This document shows, piece by piece, positions 26,117 to 34,914 of a stretch of 64,000 nt of DNA (position 1 is the first letter of the stretch; every line of letters begins with the position of its first letter). The DNA lies in NCBI GenBank assembly GCA_964526785.1, contig CAZGMJ010000021.1, forward strand, positions 12,359 through 76,358, read 5' to 3'. The stretch comes from CAZGMJ01 sp964526785. GTDB taxonomy: Bacteria; Planctomycetota; Phycisphaerae; Sedimentisphaerales; Anaerobacaceae. The position numbers and the translations under genes were made by a program. A model generated the notes under the pieces. The model did no database searches. It was not told the DNA's origin and was given only the letters and a program-made list of their open reading frames with translations.

Positions 26117-27616
26117 GTGAAAAGACTGGCATGTCTTGTTTTGTGTTTGGTATTGATAACTGCGACTACAGGTTTGTCCCGGCCGATCGAGCGGCCCGCC
26201 TGGCCCTTGCAGGTCAAGACGATTGAGGTTGTCCCCGGTGTCAGCAAGGCGTATCTGGAAGATCAGAAGGGCAAACCTCTCCTGTGGAACGCCGATACGT
26301 GCTGGTTTCTGACGTTCGGGGTAAGCCAAGCCGATGCGATGCACTATCTTGAGGACAGGGCCAGACGGGGCATTGCCGTGGTTCAGTGCATGCTGCTTCA
26401 TTGGACTCGCGACGGAGATGATAGCTGGTTTGGCGTCAAGGCTTTTGAGGATGACAGGTTTGACCGGCCGAATGAGAGATATTGGCAGCACGTCGATAAC
26501 ATCGTGAACGCCGCTAAAGGCTTTGGCGTAACGCTGTGCATGGCCCTGGCCTGGAACGGGTGCTGCGGCGAAGGCTGGGACAAGGTGCTCAACAGCGACT
26601 ACAACAGGCGAAACGATTACGAGCCTCTTAAGAAGTACGCGCGTTTCATCGGAAGGCGTTACGGCAAGGCAGGCAACGTGATCATATTCCTCGGCGGCGA
26701 CAGCAGCGGAAACAAGGAAATCTTCGCAAAAATGGCGTCCGCTCTCAAGGAAGCAGCCCCGCAGGTTCTGATCGCTCATCATCCGAGCAGTTGGTACGGC
26801 CATCCCGATACGTACGGAATCAAGAGCAGCACGTCAGCGGGCGAACACGGCCACGCGGATTATCTCGACGTAAGCTGGACCTACACGTACTGGCCCGGCC
26901 AGAACAACCGCGATCACTCGCATCCCTATTGGCTCAATCACATCGAATGGAATCGCAATCAGAAAGTCCCGGCGGCAGTCTCCAGAGCACGTCCTTTTCT
27001 GCTGGGTGAAAGCGGCTACGAGAATGAGCGAGGCTCCGAAGTTTGCCGCATTCGCCGTCTGATGCACTGGAACATTGTCTGCGGTGCTATCGGCCATGGC
27101 TTCGGGAACGGTTCGATCTGGAAACTCGACGACGACTGGAAAGAGCAGCTCGATTCGCCGGGCAGCCGGGCTTTGGGGCACATGCTGGATATTTACGGGG
27201 ACCGCCCCTGGTGGAAGCTTGTGCCGGAGCAGCCGAAGGATGAGTATTTCATCGGCGATCCGATCAGAATAGCCGGCGGCGAGACATTTATTCTGTCAGG
27301 CCAGGAGAAATACGACAATATTCGCAGCATGAATGAGAAGCGGGGCGCGAAATTCGTCGCGGCCGCGAGGACGCGGGAAGGCAGTCTCATCATGGCATAC
27401 TTCCCGCACGGCTACAGCAAGTCCGGCATCGAAATCGACATGACCAGACTTGCAGGGCCGGCCCGGGCGGTTTGGATCGACCCGCAAAGCGCCGCTGAGA
27501 AGATAATCGATGGTTCACCCCTGCCCAACAGGGGCGCGCGGAAGTTCAAGCCGCCGGGTTCCAACAGCTTTGGCGACGAAGACTGGGTGCTGGTGCTCGA
27601 AACGGGTGGGAAATAG
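26117..27616 (+). CDS. Secreted DUF4038 (apiosidase/GH140-like) protein, copy 2
   Basis: The 499-residue protein starts at GTG 26117, giving the signal peptide VKRLACLVLCLVLITATTGL with GGAGG about 10 nt upstream; longer in-frame starts back to 26027 would bury it. The fold parallels copy 1: AYLEDQKGKPLLWNADTCWF, NVIIFLGGDSSGNKE, AHHPSSWYGHP, YLDVSWTYTYWPG, RPFLLGESGYENE, and a C-terminal domain ending GDEDWVLVLE. The pair is divergent, so this is an old duplication or two acquisitions with different glycan specificity. It is the last plus-strand gene of the degradation cluster and converges with the FG-GAP protein gene. Confidence 0.87.
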   Translation: MKRLACLVLCLVLITATTGLSRPIERPAWPLQVKTIEVVPGVSKAYLEDQKGKPLLWNADTCWFLTFGVSQADAMHYLEDRARRGIAVVQCMLLHWTRDGDDSWFGVKAFEDDRFDRPNERYWQHVDNIVNAAKGFGVTLCMALAWNGCCGEGWDKVLNSDYNRRNDYEPLKKYARFIGRRYGKAGNVIIFLGGDSSGNKEIFAKMASALKEAAPQVLIAHHPSSWYGHPDTYGIKSSTSAGEHGHADYLDVSWTYTYWPGQNNRDHSHPYWLNHIEWNRNQKVPAAVSRARPFLLGESGYENERGSEVCRIRRLMHWNIVCGAIGHGFGNGSIWKLDDDWKEQLDSPGSRALGHMLDIYGDRPWWKLVPEQPKDEYFIGDPIRIAGGETFILSGQEKYDNIRSMNEKRGAKFVAAARTREGSLIMAYFPHGYSKSGIEIDMTRLAGPARAVWIDPQSAAEKIIDGSPLPNRGARKFKPPGSNSFGDEDWVLVLETGGK

Positions 27617-27753
27617 CACGAATGCAGGCGAAAAGGCTGTTCGCTCAAGAACGTGTTCATGCAGCGCGGTGCAAGACAGAGCAGTTGTGCGGCTATCTCT
27701 ATACATGCCGCAGTACAGGCGATTTCTTCGGTTCGCTGCGTTATTTCGTTCGC

Positions 27754-28890
27754 TTACTGCTTCAGCGTGTTCCTCCAGATTTCGACCGGCTGGTATGGGC
27801 CGCTCCAGTTTGCGCCGACCAGGTCAACGTCTCCATCGGCGTCGATGTCGCCTGCCTGGATGTAATGCGAACCCTTTGATGACAGAACCTGCCTGGTCCA
27901 GGCGGTTCCGGCGGTTTTGTTGATGAACAGTGCGACTTCGTCGGGATCCCGGCCCTGATGCATTTCCGAGATGGCCACGTCAACCAGGCCGTCGGAATTG
28001 AAATCGGCGGCGGCAAGTCCGTGAATAACGCATTCGATGCTATCGACGATGACATGTTCGGTCCAGCCGGCGGTGGTGGGATCCTGTGGCGCCTCGAACC
28101 AGGACAGCCGGTACGTCTGGCCCTTAAGCTCGGAGGGCGAGAGGATGACGTCCAGACGACCGTCTTTGTTGATATCCGCCACCTGTACGGTGGCATTGCG
28201 GTGCCAGTCGGCGATTTCGTGGGCAGCCCATTCTTCGCCGGCGACGGTTCCGGTATTCTCAAACCAAAGCGCCCCGACAACCACATCGGCGTCACCGTCG
28301 TTGTCGATATCCGCCGCCGCGAGCCCCTCGCCGTGCGGACATTCGATGATGTGGCGGACCCACCGGTCCTCCTCTTTCTGTTGCCACAGGAATACCTTGT
28401 CACCCGCTTTGCTGCCGAATTCGGACTGATCGCGCGTGATGATATCCAGGCGGCCGTCGCCGTCGAGATCGGCCAGCGCCAGATCGTGTGTGGGATGGTC
28501 GGCCACGCGATGGGACTTCCAGCCGTCGCCGGAAGAGCGCGGCGGGTTCAAGAGCGGATTCTCATACCAGAAGAGCCCGCCCAGAACGATATCGTTGTCG
28601 CCGTCGCCGTCGATGTCGCCGGCAACCCCATCGACGGTTTTGTAACCACCTTTAGCGATGAGACTCTTCTTCCAGTGGGGGTATGCAAACCAGACCAGCG
28701 GTCCGCGCCGCCCGGCGATCGCTATGTCGCAGAAGCCGTCGTTATCGATGTCCACGATGATCTTACCCCATGGATCCTTGACACTGGTGTCGATTACCAT
28801 GTGTTCAAAGGGGATATCTGCGGCGCACATCAGATGAGGAAACGCCGCGGCAAACGTTAATACGGCAGGGAGAAAGTTCATTCGCTTCAT
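27754..28890 (-). CDS. Secreted FG-GAP/VCBS-type repeat protein
   Basis: The 378-residue protein starts at ATG 28890 with GGAGG 9 nt upstream and a signal peptide (AVLTFAAAFPHLMCAA). About seven beta-propeller blades follow, each with a calcium-binding loop of the form D-x-D-x-D-G: VDIDNDGFCDIAIAG, GDIDGDGDNDIVLGG, ADLDGDGRLDIITRD, ADIDNDGDADVVVG, ADINKDGRLDVILS, ADFNSDGLVDVAIS, GDIDADGDVDLVGAN. Such proteins are extracellular, calcium-stabilised and often bind carbohydrate or other proteins. It lies opposite the polysaccharide genes and divergent from a sigma factor gene. Confidence 0.9.
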   Translation of the reverse strand: MKRMNFLPAVLTFAAAFPHLMCAADIPFEHMVIDTSVKDPWGKIIVDIDNDGFCDIAIAGRRGPLVWFAYPHWKKSLIAKGGYKTVDGVAGDIDGDGDNDIVLGGLFWYENPLLNPPRSSGDGWKSHRVADHPTHDLALADLDGDGRLDIITRDQSEFGSKAGDKVFLWQQKEEDRWVRHIIECPHGEGLAAADIDNDGDADVVVGALWFENTGTVAGEEWAAHEIADWHRNATVQVADINKDGRLDVILSPSELKGQTYRLSWFEAPQDPTTAGWTEHVIVDSIECVIHGLAAADFNSDGLVDVAISEMHQGRDPDEVALFINKTAGTAWTRQVLSSKGSHYIQAGDIDADGDVDLVGANWSGPYQPVEIWRNTLKQ

Positions 28891-29011
28891 GCTGTAAGAC
28901 CTCCGGACAGGTGCTTTTGGACCTCGATCAATTGGCCGGTATTTCAGTATGCATGATATCGTACCAGCGCGTATGCTGACAAACAACCCGTTTGCCGCGA
29001 AGCGCAAATGC

Positions 29012-29040
29012 TTGACATCGCGGCCCGCCGGTTGCATACT
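29012..29040 (+). promoter_or_regulatory. Sigma-70-type promoter for the sigma factor gene
   Basis: TTGACA (29012-29017) and CATACT (29035-29040) are 17 nt apart; the -35 is consensus. The coding start is only 18-24 nt past the -10, giving a leader of roughly 10-17 nt. Confidence 0.6.
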
Positions 29041-29063
29041 TCACGTGGAGACAGGCATTGATT

Positions 29064-29966
29064 ATGGCCGCCGAAGCAGAACAATATCTATTGGATCGTA
29101 TCCGCCGGGGCAATCAGCAGGCGTGGTCGGAGTTCGTGGATCGGTACCGCGGCCGGCTCATCAGCTTTGCGCGGGCCAAACTCGGCCAGCGGGCGGACGC
29201 CGAGGATGCAGTTCAGGAGACTTTCGTCGCCTTTGTGCGCAGTTTGCAGGATTACAGGGGCGACTGCGGGCTGGAGACGTATCTTTTCGCGCTGCTGCGG
29301 CGTAAGATCATCGACTCCTACAGGCACAATCGGTCGCGCAATGTCTGCCTGATTCAGGATGCGTATGACGTGCAGGGTAGCGACAGGCCGTCCGATCCCT
29401 TTGCGGACATTCCCGGTGCGGACCAGACGGCGAGCTGGTATGCCCGGGCCGACGAGCAGTACGATGTGCAGAAAGCGGTGCTCACCGAGTCCATCGGCCG
29501 TGTGATTGACGGTTTCAAACGCTCGATGAAATTCCGCGATTTGCAGATCATCGAACTGCTCTTCTACAGCCAGTTGGCCAATAAGGACGTCGCGGCTATT
29601 ATGGACATGCGCGAAAACGCCGTGGCCCTGATCAAACATCGCGCCCTGAAGCAGATTCGGGGCCATGTGGAGGCCGCACATGTGCCGGTCGGTCCGTCCT
29701 CGTCGGAGTTCGAGAATTTGCTCACCGATATGTGGGAGTCGCAGCGGCCGAGCTGTCCCAAACGCAGTACGATCGGGGCCTATCTGCTGGGCACGCTGGA
29801 TGAGCAGTGGCATGACTATGTGGATTTCCACGTGAACAAGCTGGGCTGCCGGTACTGCAGGGCCAACTTCGACGATCTGCGCGAAAAAAGCGAAGCCAGA
29901 CAAAGCACGAAGTTGCGCGATCGCATCATGGAATCGACGGTGGGGTTTCTCCACAAACCCGAGTAG
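29064..29966 (+). CDS. ECF-type sigma factor with a C-terminal Cys-containing extension
   Basis: Residues about 1-90 are sigma region 2 (RADAEDAVQETFVAFVRSLQ; LETYLFALLRRKIIDSYRHN) and about 130-195 are region 4 (DLQIIELLFYSQLANKDVAA; MRENAVALIKHRALKQIRGH). The protein then continues about 100 residues beyond a normal ECF factor, with WESQRPSCPKRSTIGAYLLG, DEQWHDYVDFHVNKLGCRYC and a basic tail. The HVNKLGCRYCRANFDDL block resembles zinc-binding anti-sigma motifs, so the extension may be an in-cis regulator. ATG 29064 was chosen; a TTG at 29058 has better spacing from GGAG. It is divergent from the FG-GAP gene and may control the adjacent polysaccharide cluster, by position only. Confidence 0.88.
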   Translation: MAAEAEQYLLDRIRRGNQQAWSEFVDRYRGRLISFARAKLGQRADAEDAVQETFVAFVRSLQDYRGDCGLETYLFALLRRKIIDSYRHNRSRNVCLIQDAYDVQGSDRPSDPFADIPGADQTASWYARADEQYDVQKAVLTESIGRVIDGFKRSMKFRDLQIIELLFYSQLANKDVAAIMDMRENAVALIKHRALKQIRGHVEAAHVPVGPSSSEFENLLTDMWESQRPSCPKRSTIGAYLLGTLDEQWHDYVDFHVNKLGCRYCRANFDDLREKSEARQSTKLRDRIMESTVGFLHKPE

Positions 29967-30077
29967 CGGCGGGGAATGAAAGCCGGCGGGCGAATCGGGC
30001 GGTACCGGGTCAGCTCGTCTGATCTGCGCAGATGGCGGCCTTCGGAGTGATCGGGCGCTTTGAACCGGCGGCAGAGT

Positions 30078-30539
30078 CTACAGCAATGAGCGGAGGAATC
30101 TGAGCAGACACGGGCCGAGAACGAGGATTCCTATGACGACCGAGCCGATGGCGGAGATCAGCACCGCCCCTGCGGCAACGTCCTTGGCTTTGCCGACCAG
30201 CGGATGAAACTCGGGCGAGGCTACGTCGGCCAGCAGTTCGAGGGCCGTGTTGAGCGCCTCGGCCGTCCACACCGCCATTATCGCCAGAACCAGCCAGCAC
30301 CACTGGGCCGCTGAAAGACAGGCCAACGCGCCACCGATCAGCACGAGGACCGAGACGATGGCATGAATCCAGGCGTTTTCCTGGGATTTGAGCATGATGC
30401 GGATCCCGCGAAGCGCGTATTTGAAACTCTGCAGCCGCATGCCGAGGGTAAGCCCGTTGTTCCTGTGCGGATTTGTCGACTCGTTCTCGCTCTGTTCGTC
30501 CGCCTGGCGGGCCGGGGCTTTGTTGCTTGTATTGCTCAT
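30078..30539 (-). CDS. dgkA: Diacylglycerol/undecaprenol kinase family membrane protein
   Basis: The 153-residue protein has a hydrophilic N-terminus of about 35 residues and then the DgkA fold: amphipathic LQSFKYALRGIRIMLKSQEN, helix HAIVSVLVLIGGALACL, helix WCWLVLAIMAVWTAEALNTA, the catalytic stretch NTALELLADVASP and GKAKDVAAGAVL, and a third helix. The E-x-N-T-A-L-E and A-K-D-x-A-A motifs are the family signature. These enzymes phosphorylate diacylglycerol or undecaprenol in the inner membrane, recycling lipid carrier. MSNTSNK at 30539 is the probable start, though no ribosome site is visible. The longer in-frame extension to 31184 overlaps an opposite gene and is not credible. Confidence 0.9.
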   Translation of the reverse strand: MSNTSNKAPARQADEQSENESTNPHRNNGLTLGMRLQSFKYALRGIRIMLKSQENAWIHAIVSVLVLIGGALACLSAAQWCWLVLAIMAVWTAEALNTALELLADVASPEFHPLVGKAKDVAAGAVLISAIGSVVIGILVLGPCLLRFLRSLL

Positions 30540-30867
30540 GGGGCTATTACGCCCGGGTTGGGCTCTTTGTTCTCGATCGGTTATCTCAGGGTTCAGTACG
30601 TTGTGCATGTACATCTGGTATCGGTCAAAGACGTTTTGATTCTTAAACGGGGGCCGGCGAATCCGATTCTTCGCAAGCCGGCAAATAGCCATTCTCGCCG
30701 AAAGTTGTGGGTTCTGGCAAGAAGATGCCTGCCGAAGCAAATCGACGGTTGTGAAGCTGTCATGCAGATATTCGGACCAAATCGCCGACATGCCAAGGTG
30801 ATTGTGCCCGGGCGGTCGGCTCTGTACAATGCATGGTGACAAACGGACCTTGACGGAGACTTCTTCA
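30540..30867. other. Divergent intergenic region between dgkA and a secreted-protein gene
   Basis: This 328-nt stretch has no convincing gene. It holds a plus-strand promoter (30802-30830) and must also hold the dgkA promoter, for which I find no good match. An in-frame upstream ATG for dgkA at about 30609 cannot be excluded. Confidence 0.5.
30802..30830 (+). promoter_or_regulatory. Sigma-70-type promoter for the gene at 30868
   Basis: TTGTGC (30802-30807) and TACAAT (30825-30830) are separated by 17 nt. The predicted leader is about 30 nt, with GGAG 9 nt before the ATG. Confidence 0.5.
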
Positions 30868-32553
30868 ATGACAAATTGCAGGGCCATGACGAGCATTCTG
30901 ACCATAGTACTCTTTGCAGTCGCACCATGCATCGGAAGTCGTCGCGGACCGGTGCGAGCCATATATGAAGTGCTGCTGCCCGAGGATGCGCATGGCAAGC
31001 AGGTACGCTCGCTGGAGATTGCCGAGGCCCCATGTGATGGCAGGCCGAACTGCCGCTGGTATCGCATGATCGGTACGAAGGTCAGCGGCGATTCGTATAC
31101 CCTCTGGTTTGTCACTGATGCCGAGCCTTTCACCGCTGCACCGGCTGACATCACTTTCCATCGATACATTCTGCAGGAACCCAATCGGCCGGCCGTTGAA
31201 TACGTCGACGCCGGCAGCGGCGAGGCGATGGTGCCCCTCTTTCATTTCGTTGAGGAATTGCTGCCCCGAGCCGACGGTGACGCGGCTGCAGAGCTGTTCG
31301 AGACAGGCACGTATCTGGGCCATCCTCTGATTCGCACGCGAATGCTCGAAGGCATCGTGGTCACGGCACCTTCACAACTCGAGACGTTGAGGCTGCGGGG
31401 CGATCTGATCGTCGGTACCAGCCGCAACTTCCGCGACGACGGCAAAGGACGCGCCAGCCGCGAACATAATTACACCTTCGTGCCCTTTACGCAAAACGAT
31501 TACGAACAGATGATCGCAGCGGGCATCAACTACTTCACCGCCAGGGGCCCGCAGGTGAACTGGATCTGCCACAAGCCGGTGTTCTACGATGGCTTCAGCC
31601 CCGAGATCGCCTTCCCTGAAGAACTGTACCGCCCCAACTTCAGAGGTTTGCGGATGTTCCTGGACGAGCCGGCGTGCAGGCTCGCGGGCAAGTATCCCGA
31701 GGGGGCTTCCTTGCAGACGGCGGTCGATATGATTCACGAACACATCCGCCATAAGCTGTACAACGTATCGTATCGCACGCTGCTGAATTCGCACGGCATC
31801 GACACGGGGACGATGTCGCTCGTCGAGCCGGCCATTCCGATCTGGGAGACGTACATCGGAACCAGCTACTACCAGCTTGAGGCGAATCCATACGGCATCG
31901 TTCAGGAGTGTCGCTGGCGCATCGATCCGAACGCCGATTCAGAGCAGATACTCATGCTGCAACGGGTGAACGAAGAATTCGGCGTCAATATTCCCGTGAC
32001 GCCGGAGAATCTCTTTACTTGGTTCTACAGCCAGATACGCGGCCCCGCTCTGGCTTTCGGAGCCAAATGGGGCATGAGCATCTACGGCCAGGCCGAACCG
32101 CACTTGCGCATAGCTTCCATGCAACTGGCATATGATATGGGGGCCGAGTTCGTCTGGTTCTGGACCTCCGATCACGATCACCATGTTCCGTATACCGAGC
32201 AACTGGAACTGGCGCGAGCGATTAGCGAATATGCCGATGCTCAGCCGCCAAGAGATCTCGATACGCTGCGCGGGGCGGCCGATGTGGCCGTTGTCTTGCC
32301 GTACGGCTACACGCTGCCCACCGTCTGGCAGATGTTCACCTGGGGAACGCATATCTACCCGCTCGATCGCACGAACTCGCACGGCCTTACGTACCGGCAA
32401 GTCCTGGGACCGGCCGTTTGCGAAATTGCCCGATGTCTCGGCGCGGGCATCAGCTACGACGTCGTGCCCGCGGGCGACCTTTTCAATCCGCGGCACTATC
32501 GGCGCGTCTTTCGGGTGCGGGCTGACGGCAGCGTGCGGATCGGCAACCGCTGA
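30868..32553 (+). CDS. Secreted protein, possible glycoside-hydrolase-like barrel, unassigned
   Basis: The 561-residue protein has a signal peptide (MTSILTIVLFAVAPCIGS) and ATG 30868 behind GGAG. A beta-rich N-terminal region (about 25-150) is followed by a region reading like a (beta/alpha)8 barrel: YEQMIAAGINYFTA, LRMFLDEPACRLAG, then FGAKWGMSIYGQAEPHLRI and MGAEFVWFWTSDHDHHVPYT. The Glu in GQAEPHL and the Asp/His cluster are candidate active-site residues. I cannot place it in a numbered family. It stands alone with its own promoter and probably acts on extracellular carbohydrate, by analogy with neighbours. Confidence 0.75.
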   Translation: MTNCRAMTSILTIVLFAVAPCIGSRRGPVRAIYEVLLPEDAHGKQVRSLEIAEAPCDGRPNCRWYRMIGTKVSGDSYTLWFVTDAEPFTAAPADITFHRYILQEPNRPAVEYVDAGSGEAMVPLFHFVEELLPRADGDAAAELFETGTYLGHPLIRTRMLEGIVVTAPSQLETLRLRGDLIVGTSRNFRDDGKGRASREHNYTFVPFTQNDYEQMIAAGINYFTARGPQVNWICHKPVFYDGFSPEIAFPEELYRPNFRGLRMFLDEPACRLAGKYPEGASLQTAVDMIHEHIRHKLYNVSYRTLLNSHGIDTGTMSLVEPAIPIWETYIGTSYYQLEANPYGIVQECRWRIDPNADSEQILMLQRVNEEFGVNIPVTPENLFTWFYSQIRGPALAFGAKWGMSIYGQAEPHLRIASMQLAYDMGAEFVWFWTSDHDHHVPYTEQLELARAISEYADAQPPRDLDTLRGAADVAVVLPYGYTLPTVWQMFTWGTHIYPLDRTNSHGLTYRQVLGPAVCEIARCLGAGISYDVVPAGDLFNPRHYRRVFRVRADGSVRIGNR

Positions 32554-32660
32554 ATTGCCGGATGTGAGCGAGCCGAAGGGCCGGAGGCATTTTGGTCTGC
32601 GGCCTGAAGCTTCGGTCCGTTGCTTCGTCCGCCATCAACCGTGCCGACCCGCGTTCGGCA

Positions 32661-32694
32661 AACAAGAAGGGCTGCGAATTTCGTTCACAGCCCT
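32661..32694 (-). terminator. Minus-strand terminator-like hairpin after the small coiled-coil gene
   Basis: AGGGCTG (32668-32674) and CAGCCCT (32688-32694) form a 7-bp stem with a 13-nt loop. On the minus strand the stem is followed by the T-rich TCTTGTTTG. It lies 66 nt after the stop of the gene at 32760-33020. It also separates that gene from the convergent gene ending at 32553. Confidence 0.5.
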
Positions 32695-32759
32695 GCGTCT
32701 TCGGAGCGATTATGACCTGCGGTATGTTATCGTGGAAATCTTATCCGATAATGACGGTC

Positions 32760-33020
32760 CTACTCATCGCGCTCTTCAAGCATTTTCTTGAGTTGGGCGT
32801 TCTCCCGGCGAGTCGCCTCAAGATCGAACAACTGGTATTTCACCACCACGCGAAGATAATCCAGCGATTCCTGGAGCGTCGTCAGTTTTTTGCGAAGCTC
32901 GTTCCTGCTGTTGCCAAGCTGGGCGGCCAGTTCCATGAGTTCCTTGCCGTGCTGTGCGGAGATGGAGTAAGCGGCCTTTGCGTCGTTGGTGGGTTGCTTG
33001 TTGCCGGCAGATTCGTTCAT
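32760..33020 (-). CDS. Small coiled-coil protein
   Basis: The 86-residue protein begins MNESAGNKQ at ATG 33020, with a G-rich GGGGGG ribosome-site-like run 5 nt upstream. Residues about 20-86 form a charged amphipathic helix with heptads (SAQHGKELMELAAQLGNSRN; LRKKLTTLQESLDYLRVVVK; NAQLKKMLEERDE). No signal or membrane segment is seen, so it is cytoplasmic. No family recognised. A terminator-like hairpin follows it, which supports it as a real single-gene unit. Confidence 0.68.
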   Translation of the reverse strand: MNESAGNKQPTNDAKAAYSISAQHGKELMELAAQLGNSRNELRKKLTTLQESLDYLRVVVKYQLFDLEATRRENAQLKKMLEERDE

Positions 33021-33591
33021 TGATGCCCCCCTCAAATTCTGTTGTTTCTCGAATACGTCGAATGTACAGGCGACCGCCGAAGCGGTGTTTTCCAACTATG
33101 AACGTATTGTATCAGATGGCCGAATGCGAATCAAGAGAATAGCCGTCAGATGCGTGTTTTGCGCCTGTTTGCGGGGTTTCTATGGCAAGGGCGCGGTTCT
33201 TATCGGCCCGCAGTTCAAAGTCTTTTTCGCTTCAGTGCCCGCCTCATTTCAACAAATGCAGCCGGCAAAACCGCCTGGCGTCTTTTGCGTGTGGGAAGAA
33301 GTCGGGACTACGGACAGAAATGCATTGCATCTGCGGTTCACCTCCGTTGCGGACGAACAGCCTGGCACTGCCTCTATGGCCTGTCCATCCGTGAACCATT
33401 GGTCTGAGACGGGGCGGGCCAGTGAGATGCGGGCCCCGACATATTCCCGGCCCGATTCAGATGTTTTCTCCTGTGCGAATCTGCAGCCGGGTGTTACTTT
33501 CGTTGCAGGCAATGCAGTCGTCTATGGACAGATGGCAATGCCTGCGCCGGGGCATCAGGCACGGAGGCTTGTGGCCCCTCTTTGCATGCTG
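33021..33591. other. Long intergenic region without a credible gene
   Basis: Between the small coiled-coil gene and the PHP gene lie 571 nt in which no frame shows a ribosome site plus plausible protein. A short stem with a UUCG tetraloop on the minus strand is present (ACCGC at 33073-33077, GCGGT at 33082-33086). The stretch may hold promoters or an unrecognised RNA, or be decayed sequence. Confidence 0.45.
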
Positions 33592-34677
33592 CTATTGGAG
33601 CGAGATAGGAACCGTCACGGGCAACCCCTTGCCGTCGGCAATCATACAGTTCGTTACAACAGCGGAATAATCCATCCATCTTTGATCGGGCTCGACTTCG
33701 ACGCGAATGGTCGCGGTGCTGTTGGCGGGCAGCGTAACCGAGGCCGGCCCCTGGTCGCCGGTCCGCTCGATCTGCAAATTGAGTTCGCAGTTGTTCGTTA
33801 CCTCCATCCATGCGTAGTCATCCGTCTGCATGTAGGGCGGTTCGACCTCGACCGCAGCGGAAAGCATCGCTTCGAGCAGGTAGGGCTTGCCAATGAGCTG
33901 GTTTTTGTACCAGACGAGTGTCCTTCCGGCTTCTAGGGCTTCCTTCACGCCTGCGATGCTTTTATCCCGGGCGAAGACGAGGGTGAGCGTGTGATGGCTC
34001 TCTGCGGTCCATGGGTCGGTGGAGTCCGGGCCGTGAATGTCTGAGTTGCCGATCATGGTGAGGTCCTTTTCGATAGCCCACGTCAGGGCTTCGGGATAAT
34101 AGCTGCGGCCGTTGCACACCTCGATGCCGCGGAGGAATCCGCCTTCGTAGAGTTTGGTGTGCACATCGAACCAACCCTTGTGCTCGGGTTTCCAGCCGGG
34201 GTGGTTCCAGAAGATGAATGCTCTCTGTTTATCCGCAGCCTTCATCACGTCGAACAAGTCCTCGGTATCCAGCGGATCTATGTCTTCGAGGAAGATCGCG
34301 TTGAAATGGCCCGGCGGAGTGCTTCGTGTGATCTCAGTGCCTTTGATCAGCAGAATACCCTTTTTCTTCGCTCGACTCCTGGCGATCTCATACGGCCGAT
34401 TGTGGTTTGTCGGCACGTCCTCTTTGTGGGGCTGGTATTCGATGTGGTCGGTTATGGAGATCACGTCGAGCCCCCGCCGTTCCGCCTCATCCACGCGAAC
34501 GGTCGGCCAGACCAAACCGTCGGAGAATACCGTGTGCATGTGAAAATCACACACGAGCGTTTCGTAGCCCGGAATGTCGGGGAAGTTGATCTTGCCCTTC
34601 GCTGTCGCAGAAGCCGAGATGATCGTTAGCAGCAAGAAGGCGGTCAGGAGAAGGGTGCGTGTTCGGAGTGTTTTCAT
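33592..34677 (-). CDS. Secreted PHP-domain phosphoesterase-like protein
   Basis: The 361-residue protein has a signal peptide (LLLTAFLLLTIISASATA) and AAAGGA 7 nt before ATG 34677. The PHP metal-site motifs are present: CDFHMHTVFSDG, ISITDHIEYQ, IKGTEITRS, FIFWNHPGW and IGNSDIHGPD. PHP enzymes are di- or trinuclear metal phosphoesterases. Exported versions are common in Bacteroidetes and Planctomycetes but their substrates are mostly unknown. A C-terminal beta-sandwich-like part (about 290-361, EVTNNCELNLQIERTGDQG) follows. Divergent from the acyltransferase gene, with 237 nt between them. Confidence 0.88.
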   Translation of the reverse strand: MKTLRTRTLLLTAFLLLTIISASATAKGKINFPDIPGYETLVCDFHMHTVFSDGLVWPTVRVDEAERRGLDVISITDHIEYQPHKEDVPTNHNRPYEIARSRAKKKGILLIKGTEITRSTPPGHFNAIFLEDIDPLDTEDLFDVMKAADKQRAFIFWNHPGWKPEHKGWFDVHTKLYEGGFLRGIEVCNGRSYYPEALTWAIEKDLTMIGNSDIHGPDSTDPWTAESHHTLTLVFARDKSIAGVKEALEAGRTLVWYKNQLIGKPYLLEAMLSAAVEVEPPYMQTDDYAWMEVTNNCELNLQIERTGDQGPASVTLPANSTATIRVEVEPDQRWMDYSAVVTNCMIADGKGLPVTVPISLQ

Positions 34678-34832
34678 CGTGAGGTCCTTTCTACTTGTTC
34701 GGTGCTCTGGTCAACCATGCACAAATCAAGCTGCATGCGCTACGAGTTGCCGATAGCATAGCAGGCCCAAACGGATGTTGCAACCACCTGCGGGTTCGAC
34801 GATGCGTTTTCCAGCAGGGGGCCGGATTATCC

Positions 34833-34860
34833 TTGATTTGGCCGGTGACGGCCGTACAAT
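34833..34860 (+). promoter_or_regulatory. Sigma-70-type promoter for the acyltransferase gene
   Basis: TTGATT (34833-34838) and TACAAT (34855-34860) are spaced 16 nt. The spacer contains a 5-bp dyad (GGCCG, 4 nt, CGGCC) that could be a regulator site. Confidence 0.5.
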
Positions 34861-34914
34861 CTGCCAACGTACACGGATGTGATGATCGGTCGTCCTGACA
34901 TTTGGAGGTCGTAA

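Noticed and set aside
30540..31184. N-terminal extension of dgkA by more than 200 codons
   Set aside because: It would overlap the start and promoter of the divergent gene at 30868 and contains no DgkA-like sequence.
33249..33512. Minus-strand 87-codon frame in the long gap before the PHP gene
   Set aside because: Cys-containing but patternless translation with no start signal; insufficient evidence for a gene.
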